Shown: positions 24,208-32,211, numbered from the stretch's first letter. The stretch is 64,000 nt of DNA from Streptosporangium lutulentum (GCF_030811455.1 NZ_JAUSQU010000001.1:7502001-7566000); one strand, 5' to 3'. Made by a program: numbers and translations. Notes: a model not told the origin generated them from the letters alone.

Positions 24208-24638
24208 TCACACCGGGTCGACCACTTTGCTCACGATCCATGCGTGCTTGCCAACCTGCCGTCCGCGGGCGAATCCGAACTGCTCGAGGAGTTCGACGGT
24301 CGCGCTGAACAGGAAACGGCCCGGCGCCTCGCGGCCGGTGGTCACCTCGGAGATGGCTTCGACGAGGCCGCCGCCGGCATGGGCGATCTGGTCGAGCGCG
24401 CCTTCCAGCGCCGCCCGTGCGACGCCCTGGCCGCGGTGCTTCTTGTCGACGTAGAAGCAGGTGATCCGCCAGTCCGGACCCGGTCCTCCTTGGCCGCGCG
24501 ATGGCTGATCCCCTCCTGGCGGCGCTCCTGGTGGAAACCGATGCACCAGCACCCACCGAAGATCCCGTTGTTGCGCTCGACGAGCTCCGCGAAGGCAGCC
24601 CAGGTAGAGGCGTCCAGGGGCCGGGTCGTGTACGACAT
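24208..24638 (-). pseudogene. GNAT acetyltransferase gene broken by an internal deletion
   Basis: The first part (from ATG 24638) reads MSYTTRPLDASTWAAFAELV, ERNNGIFGGCWCIGFHQER, then KEDRVRT; the second part, in another frame, reads PDWRITCFYVDKKHRGQGVA, RAALEGALDQ and ends KHAWIVSKVVDPV. HRGQGVARAAL is the acetyl-CoA loop. The segment normally between KEDRVR and PDWR (roughly 40 residues in relatives as I recall them) is missing and the frame changes at about 24471-24482. Not functional as it stands. Confidence 0.75.
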
Positions 24639-24821
24639 CCTTGAGTCCTTCCGCGCGTTTCCATTGTCCCGGCCCGCGAGTTCGAGGCACAACAACCGCT
24701 CGCCGCCCAGCCGGTCGATCACCGCCGTGAACCCGGCGTCGAGAGACGTCGGCCAAAGGTCCGCAGCGGAGTTCCTCGTCGATGGCGCGTGACGTGTCCG
24801 GCCCCTGTCCGCGACGTCAGG

Positions 24822-25508
24822 TCAGGCCTCGGCGGCCGACGCGGCCAGGATCCGGGCGAGTTCGATCGGCTTGGTGACCATGGGCCAGTGGCCGGAGTCG
24901 ATGTCGACGACGTCAATGTGCTTGGCTTTGGCGAGCTCGGGCACGTCACCGGCGCCGATCCACTCCTGAGCCTGGGCGGGGGTGAATTCGGGGCACACGA
25001 GTACGACCGGGACCTCGAAGCGTCGCTCGTCCGTCAGACGTACCACGCCCTTGGCCACTCCCCCGGGGACGGAGATCGCAGCGGACGCGATGGTTCGCCT
25101 GGTCTCCTCGTCGAGGTCGGCGGAGTCCGGTCCCTCGAACGGGCCCCAGCCGGGGAAGGGCATGACGCCGTCCTTCAGCTCGAAGAAGTCGGCGTAGGAG
25201 TCCCCGTCGGCGGACGGGAAGCCTCCGATGAGGGCGACCTTGGCGACCTTCTCCGGTCGCGCGTCGGCGGCCAGCCACGCCAGGGTGCAGGCGGCGGAGT
25301 GCCCCACCACCATGGTCTTTCCGGACGCCGAGTCCACAGCGGCCAGCACCGCCGCCACCTGATCGTCGAGCGTGGCCGAGGTGGATCCGTCGCCCTGCCC
25401 GGGGAGGGTGAGCGGCACGGGACGGTGGCCGAGTGCCTCAAGCGTGGGCACGACCTCGTTCCACGCGGATCCGTCGAGCCACAGGCCGGCGATGAGCAGT
25501 ATGTCCAT
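24822..25508 (-). CDS. Alpha/beta hydrolase
   Basis: 228 residues. LLIAGLWLDGSAWNEVVPTL (oxyanion region), KTMVVGHSAACTLAWLAADA (nucleophile in GHSAA), an Asp in the C-terminal third and DIDSGHWPMVTKP (catalytic His in SGHWP) give a complete triad. No signal peptide. It sits two bases downstream of a micro-ORF and diverges from a WYL regulator that probably controls it. Substrate unknown. Confidence 0.85.
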   Translation of the reverse strand: MDILLIAGLWLDGSAWNEVVPTLEALGHRPVPLTLPGQGDGSTSATLDDQVAAVLAAVDSASGKTMVVGHSAACTLAWLAADARPEKVAKVALIGGFPSADGDSYADFFELKDGVMPFPGWGPFEGPDSADLDEETRRTIASAAISVPGGVAKGVVRLTDERRFEVPVVLVCPEFTPAQAQEWIGAGDVPELAKAKHIDVVDIDSGHWPMVTKPIELARILAASAAEA

Positions 25509-25510
25509 GA

Positions 25511-25621
25511 TCAGTTCTCTTTCTCCAGTGCGGTCAGATCACGTTCGGCGTAGAGCCGGTGTTCCCATTCCTCGTTGAGGACGATGCTGAGACATTCCTT
25601 GAAGAGGGAGAACTCGGTCAT
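25511..25621 (-). CDS. 36-codon micro-ORF, DinB-family C-terminal remnant
   Basis: MTEFSLFKECLSIVLNEEWE, HRLYAERDLTALEKEN then stop. The motif LNEEWEHRLYAERDL is, to my knowledge, the usual C-terminus of actinobacterial DinB-like proteins that accompany WYL regulator/hydrolase pairs. It lies directly before the hydrolase (2-bp gap). Either a leftover after deletion of the DinB gene whose start has been replaced, or a retained peptide that couples translation to the hydrolase. Confidence 0.5.
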   Translation of the reverse strand: MTEFSLFKECLSIVLNEEWEHRLYAERDLTALEKEN

Positions 25622-25644
25622 GGACGCATGCTAGGACCGGTTCC

Positions 25645-25668
25645 GGACAATCTACTTCCGGTTTGTCC
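25645..25668. promoter_or_regulatory. GGACAA-N12-TTGTCC inverted repeat, WYL regulator operator
   Basis: Located in the 69-bp gap between the micro-ORF/hydrolase operon (start 25621) and the WYL regulator (start 25691). Position suggests autoregulation and control of the hydrolase operon. Confidence 0.5.
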
Positions 25669-25690
25669 CGTGACCACCTAATCTGCTCGT

Positions 25691-26707
25691 GTGCCGACCG
25701 ATCTCAGCCCCACCGCACGAGCGCTGCGTGCCATGGAGATCCTCCAGACCCGCCCCGGCGTGACGGCCGACGAACTCGCCGCGTTTCTGGGGGTCACGGA
25801 GCGGGCCGCGCGCCGGTACGTCGGGATCCTCCGAGAGGCGGGCATCCCCGTCGAGTCGGCCCGGGGCCCCTATGGCGGGTACCGGCTCGGGCGCGGGACG
25901 AGGCTCCCTCCGGTCGCCTTCACGGAGCCCGAGGCACTCGGTCTGGTCATGGCGGTGCTCGACGGCCAGCCGGCGGCCACCGACGTCGACGACCTCGTCG
26001 GCTCCGCTCTGGGCAAGGTCATCCGGGCACTGCCCGAGAGCGTCGGCCGGCAGGCGGCGGCGCTGCGAGAGCATGCGTCGGCCGCGCCCGACCGGTACTC
26101 GACCCGTCCGGACCCCGCCACCGTCAGCGCACTCGTCGCCGCCGTCGCGGTACGGCGTCGCGTGCTGGTCACGTATCGAAGCGAGGCCGGCAACGAGTGG
26201 GAGGCCGAGGTGGATCCCTGGGCGGTCGTCGTCCGCCACGGGCGCTGGTACCTCCTGTGTCACTCCCATCGCGCGGACGCGATCCGTACCTACCGGGTCG
26301 ACCGGGTCCGCGCGGTTCAGCAGACCACGCACGCGTTCGAGCCGCCCGACGGCCTCGACCCGGTGGCGGCGCTGGAGGAGAACCTGGGCACCGGGTGGGA
26401 GTTCCCCACTCGCGTTGTGTTCGACGCCCCACTGGCCGAGGTGGCGCCCTGGGTCCGGTCTCCCATGGGACGGCTTGAGCCATCGGGAGACGGGTGCGTG
26501 CTCGTCGGCAGCACGAGCAATCCGGCGATGTACGCGCAGGAGTGGTTGGCGAGCATGCCGTTCGCCTTCCGCGTCGACGGCGGGCAGGAACTCCGTGCCG
26601 CGGTCGGGACGGTCGCGGCGCGTTTCGCCGCCGCCCTGACGGACCAGCCCCTGACCGCGGCGTCGAAGGACGCGGTCGACCCAGGGCACGCGGAGAGGAA
26701 AGCCTGA
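25691..26707 (+). CDS. HTH/WYL-domain transcriptional regulator (YafY-type)
   Basis: 338 residues from GTG. N-terminal winged helix: ARALRAMEILQTRPGVTADE, LAAFLGVTERAARRYVGILR, with the family wing GPYGGYRLGRG. Middle WYL domain: VLVTYRSEAGNEWEAEVDPW then RHGRWYLLCHSHRADAIRTY RVDR. C-terminal WCX domain from about residue 230. WYL domains bind nucleic acid or nucleotide ligands. No purine-rich site upstream; the transcript may be leaderless. Confidence 0.9.
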   Translation: MPTDLSPTARALRAMEILQTRPGVTADELAAFLGVTERAARRYVGILREAGIPVESARGPYGGYRLGRGTRLPPVAFTEPEALGLVMAVLDGQPAATDVDDLVGSALGKVIRALPESVGRQAAALREHASAAPDRYSTRPDPATVSALVAAVAVRRRVLVTYRSEAGNEWEAEVDPWAVVVRHGRWYLLCHSHRADAIRTYRVDRVRAVQQTTHAFEPPDGLDPVAALEENLGTGWEFPTRVVFDAPLAEVAPWVRSPMGRLEPSGDGCVLVGSTSNPAMYAQEWLASMPFAFRVDGGQELRAAVGTVAARFAAALTDQPLTAASKDAVDPGHAERKA

Positions 26708-26765
26708 CGGTGACCGTCCGGCGCGCCCCTCTTCCCGGAGCCGGAACGCCCCGCCGGAGGCATGC

Positions 26766-26795
26766 TTGACAGGCAAGTGACGACTTGCCTATCAT
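26766..26795 (+). promoter_or_regulatory. Consensus promoter with operator in its spacer, leaderless start
   Basis: TTGACA (26766-26771), an 18-bp spacer, TATCAT (26790-26795). The spacer is the palindrome GGCAAGT-GACG-ACTTGCC. The ATG of the ArsR-type gene is at 26803, where transcription should start, so the message is probably leaderless and the regulator would block its own promoter. Confidence 0.8.
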
Positions 26796-26802
26796 CGCCC
26801 GC

Positions 26803-27090
26803 ATGGGCGATGTCTTCAAGGCCCTCGCCGACCCCACTCGGAGAACCATCCTCGACGAGCTGACCGAGCGCGACGGTCAGACGCTGTTCGAGATCTGTGT
26901 CCGCCTGACGAGTCGACATCAGTCGAACCTGACCCGGCAGGCCGTGTCCCAGCATCTGGCGGTGCTGGAGGAGGCCGGGCTGATCACGACGCGCAAGCAG
27001 GGACGGTACAAGTTCCACCACCTCGACACCACCCCCCTGGCCGCCATCTTCGAGCGGTGGCCGGTCACCAGGAAAGGACAGGCACCGTGA
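26803..27090 (+). CDS. ArsR-family regulator
   Basis: 95 residues. MGDVFKALADPTRRTILDEL opens the ArsR winged helix, SNLTRQAVSQHLAVLEEAGL is the recognition helix, and ITTRKQGRYKFHHLDTTPL the wing. It lacks the CxC metal site. This subgroup typically precedes a VOC/glyoxalase-like or START-domain gene, as here (GTGA overlap with the VOC gene). The ATG at 26803 fits the promoter and leaves no leader. Confidence 0.9.
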   Translation: MGDVFKALADPTRRTILDELTERDGQTLFEICVRLTSRHQSNLTRQAVSQHLAVLEEAGLITTRKQGRYKFHHLDTTPLAAIFERWPVTRKGQAP

Positions 27091-27479
27091 AGATCTATGT
27101 CACCAGCGTGTTCGTGGACGACCAGCAAAAGGCCCTCGACTTCTACACCGAGGCGCTCGGCTTCACCACAAAGCACGACATCCCGCTGGGCGAGGCCCGG
27201 TGGCTGACGGTCGTCTCACCGGAGGACCCCAAGGGCACGGAGCTGCTGCTGGAGCCGGACGGGCACCCCGCGGTCAAGCCGTACAAGGAGGCGCTGGTCG
27301 CCGACGGCATTCCGGCCGCCTCGTTCCAGGTCACGGACGTGCAGGCGGAGTACGAGCGGCTGCGCGGGCTGGGGGTGACGTTCACGCAGGAGCCGATGGA
27401 GGCGGGGCCGGTGACCATGGCGGTCTTCGACGACACCTGCGGAAACCTGATCCAGATCTTGACATCCTCCTCTGCCTGA
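27087..27479 (+). CDS. VOC-family (glyoxalase-like) protein, 3' end rewritten by a TnpB element
   Basis: 130 residues from GTG, overlapping the ArsR stop by four bases. KIYVTSVFVDDQQKALDFYT, EALGFTTKHDIPLGEARWLT and GPVTMAVFDDTCGNLIQI show the paired beta-alpha-beta-beta-beta modules. The last six codons (LTSSSA) and the stop belong to the inserted element, whose end is at 27459. Joining 27458 to 28814 restores GNLIQI followed by VSTR and a TGA, four bases before the downstream GNAT start. The protein is probably still functional because only the tail changed. Substrate unknown. Confidence 0.85.
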   Translation: MKIYVTSVFVDDQQKALDFYTEALGFTTKHDIPLGEARWLTVVSPEDPKGTELLLEPDGHPAVKPYKEALVADGIPAASFQVTDVQAEYERLRGLGVTFTQEPMEAGPVTMAVFDDTCGNLIQILTSSSA

Positions 27480-27640
27480 AGGGCAGAGGATTCAACGGCA
27501 CCTACCCCACCAGGAGGAGATCACGTTGAGGTTCGCGGTTCGCAGGCCCGCCCAACGGCAAGCCTCCCCGCGCAGCCACCGCATATCCCTCGGCGGTATC
27601 TCGGATGTTCTTCGCCGCGTTGACGTCGGCGTGATCCTGG
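27459..27640 (-). ncRNA. Predicted right-end (omega) RNA of the tnpB element
   Basis: In this family the RNA guiding TnpB overlaps the 3' end of tnpB and runs through the right-end hairpin, with the guide taken from sequence just outside the element. Here that guide would start GATCTGGATCAGGTTTCC, from the VOC gene. The 5' boundary is my estimate; only the hairpin and the end are seen directly. Confidence 0.4.
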
Positions 27641-28738
27641 TGCTTGCAGGCCACACACCGGAAGAGAGCTTGGCTCTCACGACTCTCCCGGGCGACATGT
27701 TTGCAGGCGTTACAAGTCTGCGACGTATACCGCGGATCGATCTTCCAGACCCGGCCCGGAGCCTTGTCCTCCAGCCGGGCCGCCAACCGCCCCCACCCGC
27801 TGGCCAGAATGCCCCGATTCAACCCCGCCTTCTGCCGCACGTTCCTACCCGGTGCCTCCAGGGTGCCTTTCGCCGACCGGGTCATCGCGGAGATCTTCAG
27901 GTCCTCGATGCCGATCACGTCGAAACGCCGCGCCAGATCGGTGCTGGTCTTCTCCACCCAATCCTTGCGCCGATCACCATCCCGCGCCTTCAGCCGAGCG
28001 ACGGCGGCCTTGACCTTGGCGCGGCGCTTGGACCCGGACCGGGCGCGGGCCAGGGCGCGCTGCAACCGCAGCAGCCGCTTCTTCTCCGCCTCGCCCAAGG
28101 TGGGAACGGTCAGCGGTTCACCGGTGGACAACGCCGCCGACACCACCACACCCCGATCCACGCCGACGGCCGCACCCGTCCCCGGGGCCGGAATCGGCTC
28201 CGGAATGATCGCGAACGCCACATGCCAGCGGCCCGCCGCATCCCGGGTCACCCGGAAGGACTTCGCTTCCCCCATGGCGCGGGACCACCGGAACCGCACC
28301 CATCCCACCTTGGGGATGCGCACCTGACCGACTTTGCGCGACAGGCGGCGCACATCACGACAGGCGGCGCACATCACCGGCCTTGACCGCGACGATCCGG
28401 AAGCCTTCGTTTCGGCCGCGCCGGCGCCATCTCGGCCGCCGGTGGGTTTGGCCGAAGAAGTTCGCCATCGCCTGATGGAAGTCCTTCAGCGCCTGCTGCT
28501 GAACGATGACCGACCCGGCGGCCGGCCACGGCGAGGCGGCACGGGCCTCGGTGAGTTGTCGGCACTGCTCGGTGAACCCCGGCGCCGGTGTGCGCCCGCC
28601 CCGCCAGTGGGCGTGTTGTTCTATGGCCAGGTTCCACACATATCGGGCGTGCCCGCAGTGCTCCAGCAGCGCCGCTTCTTGGGCGGGTGAGGGTTGCAGC
28701 CGGTAGCGGGACACGCCGAGCAACCTACCGATGCCCAC
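27502..28738 (-). pseudogene. tnpB: tnpB, RNA-guided nuclease gene split by a 19-bp tandem duplication
   Basis: The 5' part (from GTG 28738) reads SRYRLQPSPAQEAALLEHCG and so on to AVKAGDVRRLS, stop. The 3' part, in another frame, resumes DVRRLSRKVGQVRIPKVGWV. The catalytic RuvC residues are all in the 3' part: D in VGVDRGVVVS, E in IGIEDLKIS, D in HADVNAAKNI, with a zinc ribbon CNACKH...CVACKH. Removing one copy of the 19-bp direct repeat (28340-28358 / 28359-28377) restores a single frame of about 405 codons, normal for TnpB. As it stands full-length protein cannot be made. Confidence 0.88.
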
Positions 28739-28832
28739 CGACAAAACCGGGAGACCATCATGGGTGACCGTTCTGTGTTTCCTTCCCGTCCTGAAGGACG
28801 GGACCTCCACGCTGTAAGTACTCGGTGACCCG

Positions 28833-29363
28833 ATGACCAAGCACTTCGCGATTTTCCAGGCTTCCGCCGACGACGGGGACGTGCTGGGCGAGATCCACGC
28901 GGAGTCCTGGAAGGCGGCCTACATCGGCTTCTTCGCCCCGGAGTTCTTCGCCGAGGCCGTGCGGCAGCGGCGCACCCAGTGGCACGACCGGCTCGCCAAG
29001 GGAGAGGACACCGTCATGTTTGCCGCGCTGGAGGAGCGACCGTTGGCTCTCTCCTTCTTCGGCTCCTCACCGGCTCGGCCGGATAGGGCTCAGATCTTCA
29101 GCTTCTTCGGACACCCGGCCGGCTGGGGCACCGGTATCGCGAGCGCCCTGATGGCTGCGACCCTGCGCAAGCTGCGCGAGGACGGCTTCAGCCGGGTGCA
29201 CCTGTGGACGCTGCGCGATACACCCCGGTCACGCCGCTTTTATGCCAAGAACGGCTTCACCGAATCGGGTGCGGTCCGCGGGTACGACTTCGGTGACGGC
29301 AACCTGATCGACCAGGTCGAGTACGAGTTCATCGTGACTTCCACAGGAACGACGCCACGGTGA
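28833..29363 (+). CDS. GNAT N-acetyltransferase
   Basis: 176 residues. FQASADDGDVLGEIHAESWK, AAYIGFFAPEFF (the AY-G-F start of this GNAT group), FSFFGHPAGWGTGIASALMA as acetyl-CoA loop, and LWTLRDTPRSRRFYAKNGFT as closing strand. Before the TnpB element arrived it lay four bases after the VOC gene, forming an ArsR-VOC-GNAT operon; the element now separates it from that promoter. Substrate unknown. Confidence 0.87.
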   Translation: MTKHFAIFQASADDGDVLGEIHAESWKAAYIGFFAPEFFAEAVRQRRTQWHDRLAKGEDTVMFAALEERPLALSFFGSSPARPDRAQIFSFFGHPAGWGTGIASALMAATLRKLREDGFSRVHLWTLRDTPRSRRFYAKNGFTESGAVRGYDFGDGNLIDQVEYEFIVTSTGTTPR

Positions 29364-29634
29364 CGAATCCGCTCTCCGGTGGAGACGTATTCGGCACGAT
29401 CGACCACGGCCACCCCGGGTGGCATGATCTCGATGACGCGTGCCGTTCCGGCGGGCGGCCGAGTCTCGTGCATCGTGATCGCGTCACCCGGTTTGAGGCG
29501 CTTCCGGCGTTCGGAGGTCGCGGAGACGGCGAAGCCGGTCCTCGGTACAGGCGACCAAGCGCGTGGCGTCGTCGCAGGTCGTTCGCCTGTCCGGCCTGGA
29601 GCTGGGCACGCACCTGGCTGTACCGGCGTGTCAA
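29340..29634 (-). pseudogene. Possible remnant of a small basic protein, frameshifted
   Basis: This fills the 330-bp gap between the GNAT and the methionine aminopeptidase. From TTG 29634 one frame gives TRRYSQVRAQLQAGQANDLR RRHALGRLYR; a shifted frame then gives TSERRKRLKPGDAITMHETR and PAGTARVIEIMPPGVAVVDR AEYVSTGERIRHRG. Both stretches look coding, but no family is recognised and the end would overlap the GNAT gene. A decayed copy of part of it seems present near 59530-59610. Confidence 0.3.
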
Positions 29635-29694
29635 CTGGGGTCCTCCCAGAAGATCCGAGGCGCCGGGAGCACAGGGGCAGGCGTGGCTTCGACC

Positions 29695-30477
29695 TCACGG
29701 TCGCGCCGGCTTCGGCAAGGTGAGGATTTCGGCTCCGTCGTCGGTGATCGCGATCGTGTGCTCGCTGTGTGCCGTCCGGCAGCCCGTCGCACTTCGGAGC
29801 GTCCACCCGTCGGCATCGGTGACGAGCTTGGCGGTGTCCTCCATGACCCACGGCTCCAGTGCGAGCAGCAGACCGGGGCGCAGTTTGTACCCGCGGCCGG
29901 GCCGTCCGGTGTTTGAAATGTGCGGGCTCTGGTGCATCGTCGATCCGATGCCATGACCTCCGAACTCGGTGTTGATCGAGTACCCCGCCTCGCTGAGGAC
30001 CGAGCCGATGGCATGGGAGATATCACCGATGCGAGCCCCAGGTCCGGCGGCGGCTATCCCCGCGCTCAACGCGCGCTCGGTCGCGCTGATCAGCGCGACG
30101 CTCTCCGTGGGCTTCGAGTCGCCCACGATGAAGCTGATGGCGGAGTCCGCGGCGACTCCGCCTTTGGAGACGGCGAGGTCGAGCGTCAGCAGATCGCCGT
30201 CGGCAAGCGTGTAGTCGTTCGGCAGTCCGTGGAGCACGGCGTCGTTGACGGCCGTGCAGATGTAGTGGCCGAACGGCCCGCGTCCGAAGGACGGCTCGTA
30301 GTCGACGTAGCAGGACTGCGCTCCACCCTCGACGATCAGGCTCTTGGCCCACCGATCGATGTCCAGGAGGCTCGTGCCGACCGTGCTACGGCTCTTCAGT
30401 GTTTGCAAAATGTCGGCGACCAGGGCACCCGTGTCCTTCGCACGGGCCAGCTCGGTGGAGTTCAGGATCTCGATCAT
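29695..30477 (-). CDS. map: Type I methionine aminopeptidase
   Basis: 260 residues. Metal ligands in order: D in LLTLDLAVSKGG, D in GVAADSAISFIVG, H in FGGHGIGSTMH, E in LALEPWVMED and E in TAHSEHTIAITDD. Substrate His is in FGHYICTAVNDAVLHGLP. It removes the initiator Met from new proteins. It lies alone, far from ribosomal genes, and diverges from an XRE regulator, the usual context of the secondary MAP found in many actinomycetes rather than the housekeeping copy. Confidence 0.92.
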   Translation of the reverse strand: MIEILNSTELARAKDTGALVADILQTLKSRSTVGTSLLDIDRWAKSLIVEGGAQSCYVDYEPSFGRGPFGHYICTAVNDAVLHGLPNDYTLADGDLLTLDLAVSKGGVAADSAISFIVGDSKPTESVALISATERALSAGIAAAGPGARIGDISHAIGSVLSEAGYSINTEFGGHGIGSTMHQSPHISNTGRPGRGYKLRPGLLLALEPWVMEDTAKLVTDADGWTLRSATGCRTAHSEHTIAITDDGAEILTLPKPARP

Positions 30478-30508
30478 GCGGCGCCCTTCTCATGAAACCA
30501 ATAACTAT

Positions 30509-30536
30509 ACCGGCCATATTATCCCGGTACTATAAT
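30509..30536. promoter_or_regulatory. Operator and -10 element between map and XRE gene
   Basis: ACCGG (30509-30513), 10 bases, CCGGT (30524-30528) form an inverted repeat; TATAAT at 30531-30536 is a perfect -10 only eight bases before the ATG at 30544, so the XRE message is probably leaderless. Confidence 0.6.
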
Positions 30537-30543
30537 CGGAATC

Positions 30544-30846
30544 ATGGTCAGGTTGCCGCTCACTCCCGTCGAGGTCGAGCGCGGACAGCGCCTCGGCGCC
30601 CTGTTGCGTCGCGCCAGGGGAGAGCGCTCGATGCTCGAGACCGCGCTCGACGCACGCGTCTCACCGGAGACCCTCCGGAAGATCGAGACGGGCCGCGTCG
30701 CGACCCCTGCCTTCCCGACCATCGCTGCGATCGCCGATGCCCTCGGCCTCTCCCTCGACGCGGTGTGGGCCGAGATCAACCAGCCCGAACGTGATGTCGA
30801 ACCGACCAGCCCCGGTCACAACACACGCGAGTGGCTGGCCTCGTAA
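30544..30846 (+). CDS. XRE-family helix-turn-helix regulator
   Basis: 100 residues. RGQRLGALLRRARGERSMLE, TALDARVSPETLRKIETGRV and FPTIAAIADALGLSLDAVW form a canonical HTH_3 domain that fills nearly the whole protein. Divergent from the methionine aminopeptidase, a recurrent pairing; it probably represses that gene and itself through the operator at 30509-30528. Confidence 0.9.
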   Translation: MVRLPLTPVEVERGQRLGALLRRARGERSMLETALDARVSPETLRKIETGRVATPAFPTIAAIADALGLSLDAVWAEINQPERDVEPTSPGHNTREWLAS

Positions 30847-30953
30847 GCCTTAATCCCGCAGCCGCGTCGGCGAGCGACGACGCGTGGGCACGGCTCTCAA
30901 CCGATGTCCCTTGTCGGTGCGGCGTTGACGGCGCTCGGCGGTATGGTCCCTCC

Positions 30954-31427
30954 GTGACCCTCGTCGCCTGGCAGGCCGGCCCCGACCTCCTCGCCTGCAT
31001 CCTGCGCCGACACGGGCAAGCACCCGACGCCATCACGGACACCATGGCCGCGTGGGCGGCGTTCGCAGAGTTCGCCCAGACGAAGGTCACCGGAATCGAT
31101 ACCCGACCGGATTCCGACTCTGATGGGTTCATCCTGCAATGGGGGCGCCGGTCTTGGAATGATCACCGTCCGAGCATGAGCTTCGCCCGGCAAGTGGCCG
31201 TGCCCTGCGCGGACGGTCAGTTCGATGGCTGCGGCGAACTTCGGCAGATCGAGCTGGTTCTCCTTTATGAGGACTCGGGGGTGACCAGCTCTCATCCGGA
31301 CCAGGACACGGGCTTCTTCTTCCCCAACGGGGATGAGGAGTGGCAGGCGGCTCTTGGGGAGGCACAGGACTTTCCGCCGTTCCAGGCCGTTGCCGCAGCC
31401 GCCCCGGTCAGCAGCTCCTTGACGTGA
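30954..31427 (+). CDS. Conserved hypothetical protein
   Basis: 157 residues from GTG. TLVAWQAGPDLLACILRRHG, TMAAWAAFAEFAQTKVTGID, SDGFILQWGRRSWNDHRPSM and ELRQIELVLLYEDSG suggest a compact alpha/beta protein without signal peptide or membrane segment. I do not recognise a family. Its last 20 bases overlap the 3' end of the convergent VOC gene. The frame is open further upstream (to about 30831), but that part overlaps the XRE gene. Confidence 0.6.
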   Translation: MTLVAWQAGPDLLACILRRHGQAPDAITDTMAAWAAFAEFAQTKVTGIDTRPDSDSDGFILQWGRRSWNDHRPSMSFARQVAVPCADGQFDGCGELRQIELVLLYEDSGVTSSHPDQDTGFFFPNGDEEWQAALGEAQDFPPFQAVAAAAPVSSSLT

Positions 31428-32211
31428 TTCTCCAGTGGTAGCCGTCGGGGTCGATGCAGTGCCCTGCGTAGTCGCCCCGGTCGGACCGGGTCGCTGCGGC
31501 GGTGACCCGGCCGCCGGCAGGGTCTACGGCGGCGAGAAGAGCGTCGACGTCGTCACGGGAAGCGGCGATGTGGGTGAGCACGAGCGCCGGGAAGCCGTCG
31601 CCGTGCTCGTCGACACCGGCGTCCTTGGCGAGGGCCTTGCGTGGCAGCAGTCCCAGCCGACACCCGCCGTCGGCGATGGCGAAGTCGATGAACTTGTCGC
31701 CGTAGTCGTGGTCGGCGCTCATGCCCAGCGTCTCGTAGAACACCCTGGATGCCGTCGGCTTGGCGACGCCGAGGTAGACGGCGGTCTCGGTCGGTTTCGG
31801 CGGGTCGGGGACGGGACCGGTGTCCTTCTTGGAGGCCGCGGCCAGCTTCCACACGGCCCCGTCCGGTGCCTGGTAGACGGCGGTGAACTCACCGAAGAGC
31901 TGCTTCTTCGCCGGCTTGATGACCGTCGCGCCCCTGGCTGTGGCGGCATCGAGAAAGGCCTTGACCTCGGCGGGCCGGTTGACGATGGAGGACAGGACGT
32001 AGCCCCGGAAACCCGAAGTCGCCGGATCCGCACCGGAGTCGGTGGCGAGCGCGTCGACCCGGCGGAGGGCGAGCTGCCCGGTGCCGTGAAGGTCGAGGCC
32101 GGTGGTGTGGTCGTCGTCCATGGCCGTGGCTGAGAACGCGGACGTGTAGAAGGCGCGTGCGGCTTCCACCTGCGGTACACCAAGAGTGATGATGTCTACG
32201 GAGAGCGGCAT
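31408..32211 (-). CDS. Two-domain VOC-family protein
   Basis: 267 residues with two glyoxalase-like modules: SVDIITLGVPQVEAARAFYT ... VYQAPDGAVWKLAAASKK (1-133), and TETAVYLGVAKPTASRVFYE, TLGMSADHDYGDKFID ... HCIDPDGYHWRITSRSC (140-267). The linker is acidic and Pro-rich. Enzymes of this build act as dioxygenases, isomerases or antibiotic-binding proteins; key metal ligands are not evident enough to choose. No operon partner in the same direction immediately downstream. Confidence 0.85.
   Translation of the reverse strand: MPLSVDIITLGVPQVEAARAFYTSAFSATAMDDDHTTGLDLHGTGQLALRRVDALATDSGADPATSGFRGYVLSSIVNRPAEVKAFLDAATARGATVIKPAKKQLFGEFTAVYQAPDGAVWKLAAASKKDTGPVPDPPKPTETAVYLGVAKPTASRVFYETLGMSADHDYGDKFIDFAIADGGCRLGLLPRKALAKDAGVDEHGDGFPALVLTHIAASRDDVDALLAAVDPAGGRVTAAATRSDRGDYAGHCIDPDGYHWRITSRSC

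Larger units (their letters stand above)
27459..28813 (-). mobile_element. IS200/IS605-group element carrying only tnpB (IS608-type ends)
   Basis: On the minus strand the element begins right after TTAC (complement of 28814-28817) and ends in TCAA (complement of 27459-27462), the left target and right cleavage tetranucleotides of IS608. Both ends have subterminal hairpins: 28785-28791/28796-28802 (CCCGTCC-TGAA-GGACGGG) and 27469-27476/27482-27489 (CCTCTGCC-TGAAG-GGCAGAGG). There is no target duplication, as expected for this group. No Y1 transposase (tnpA) is present, so movement would need one elsewhere. Confidence 0.85.
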
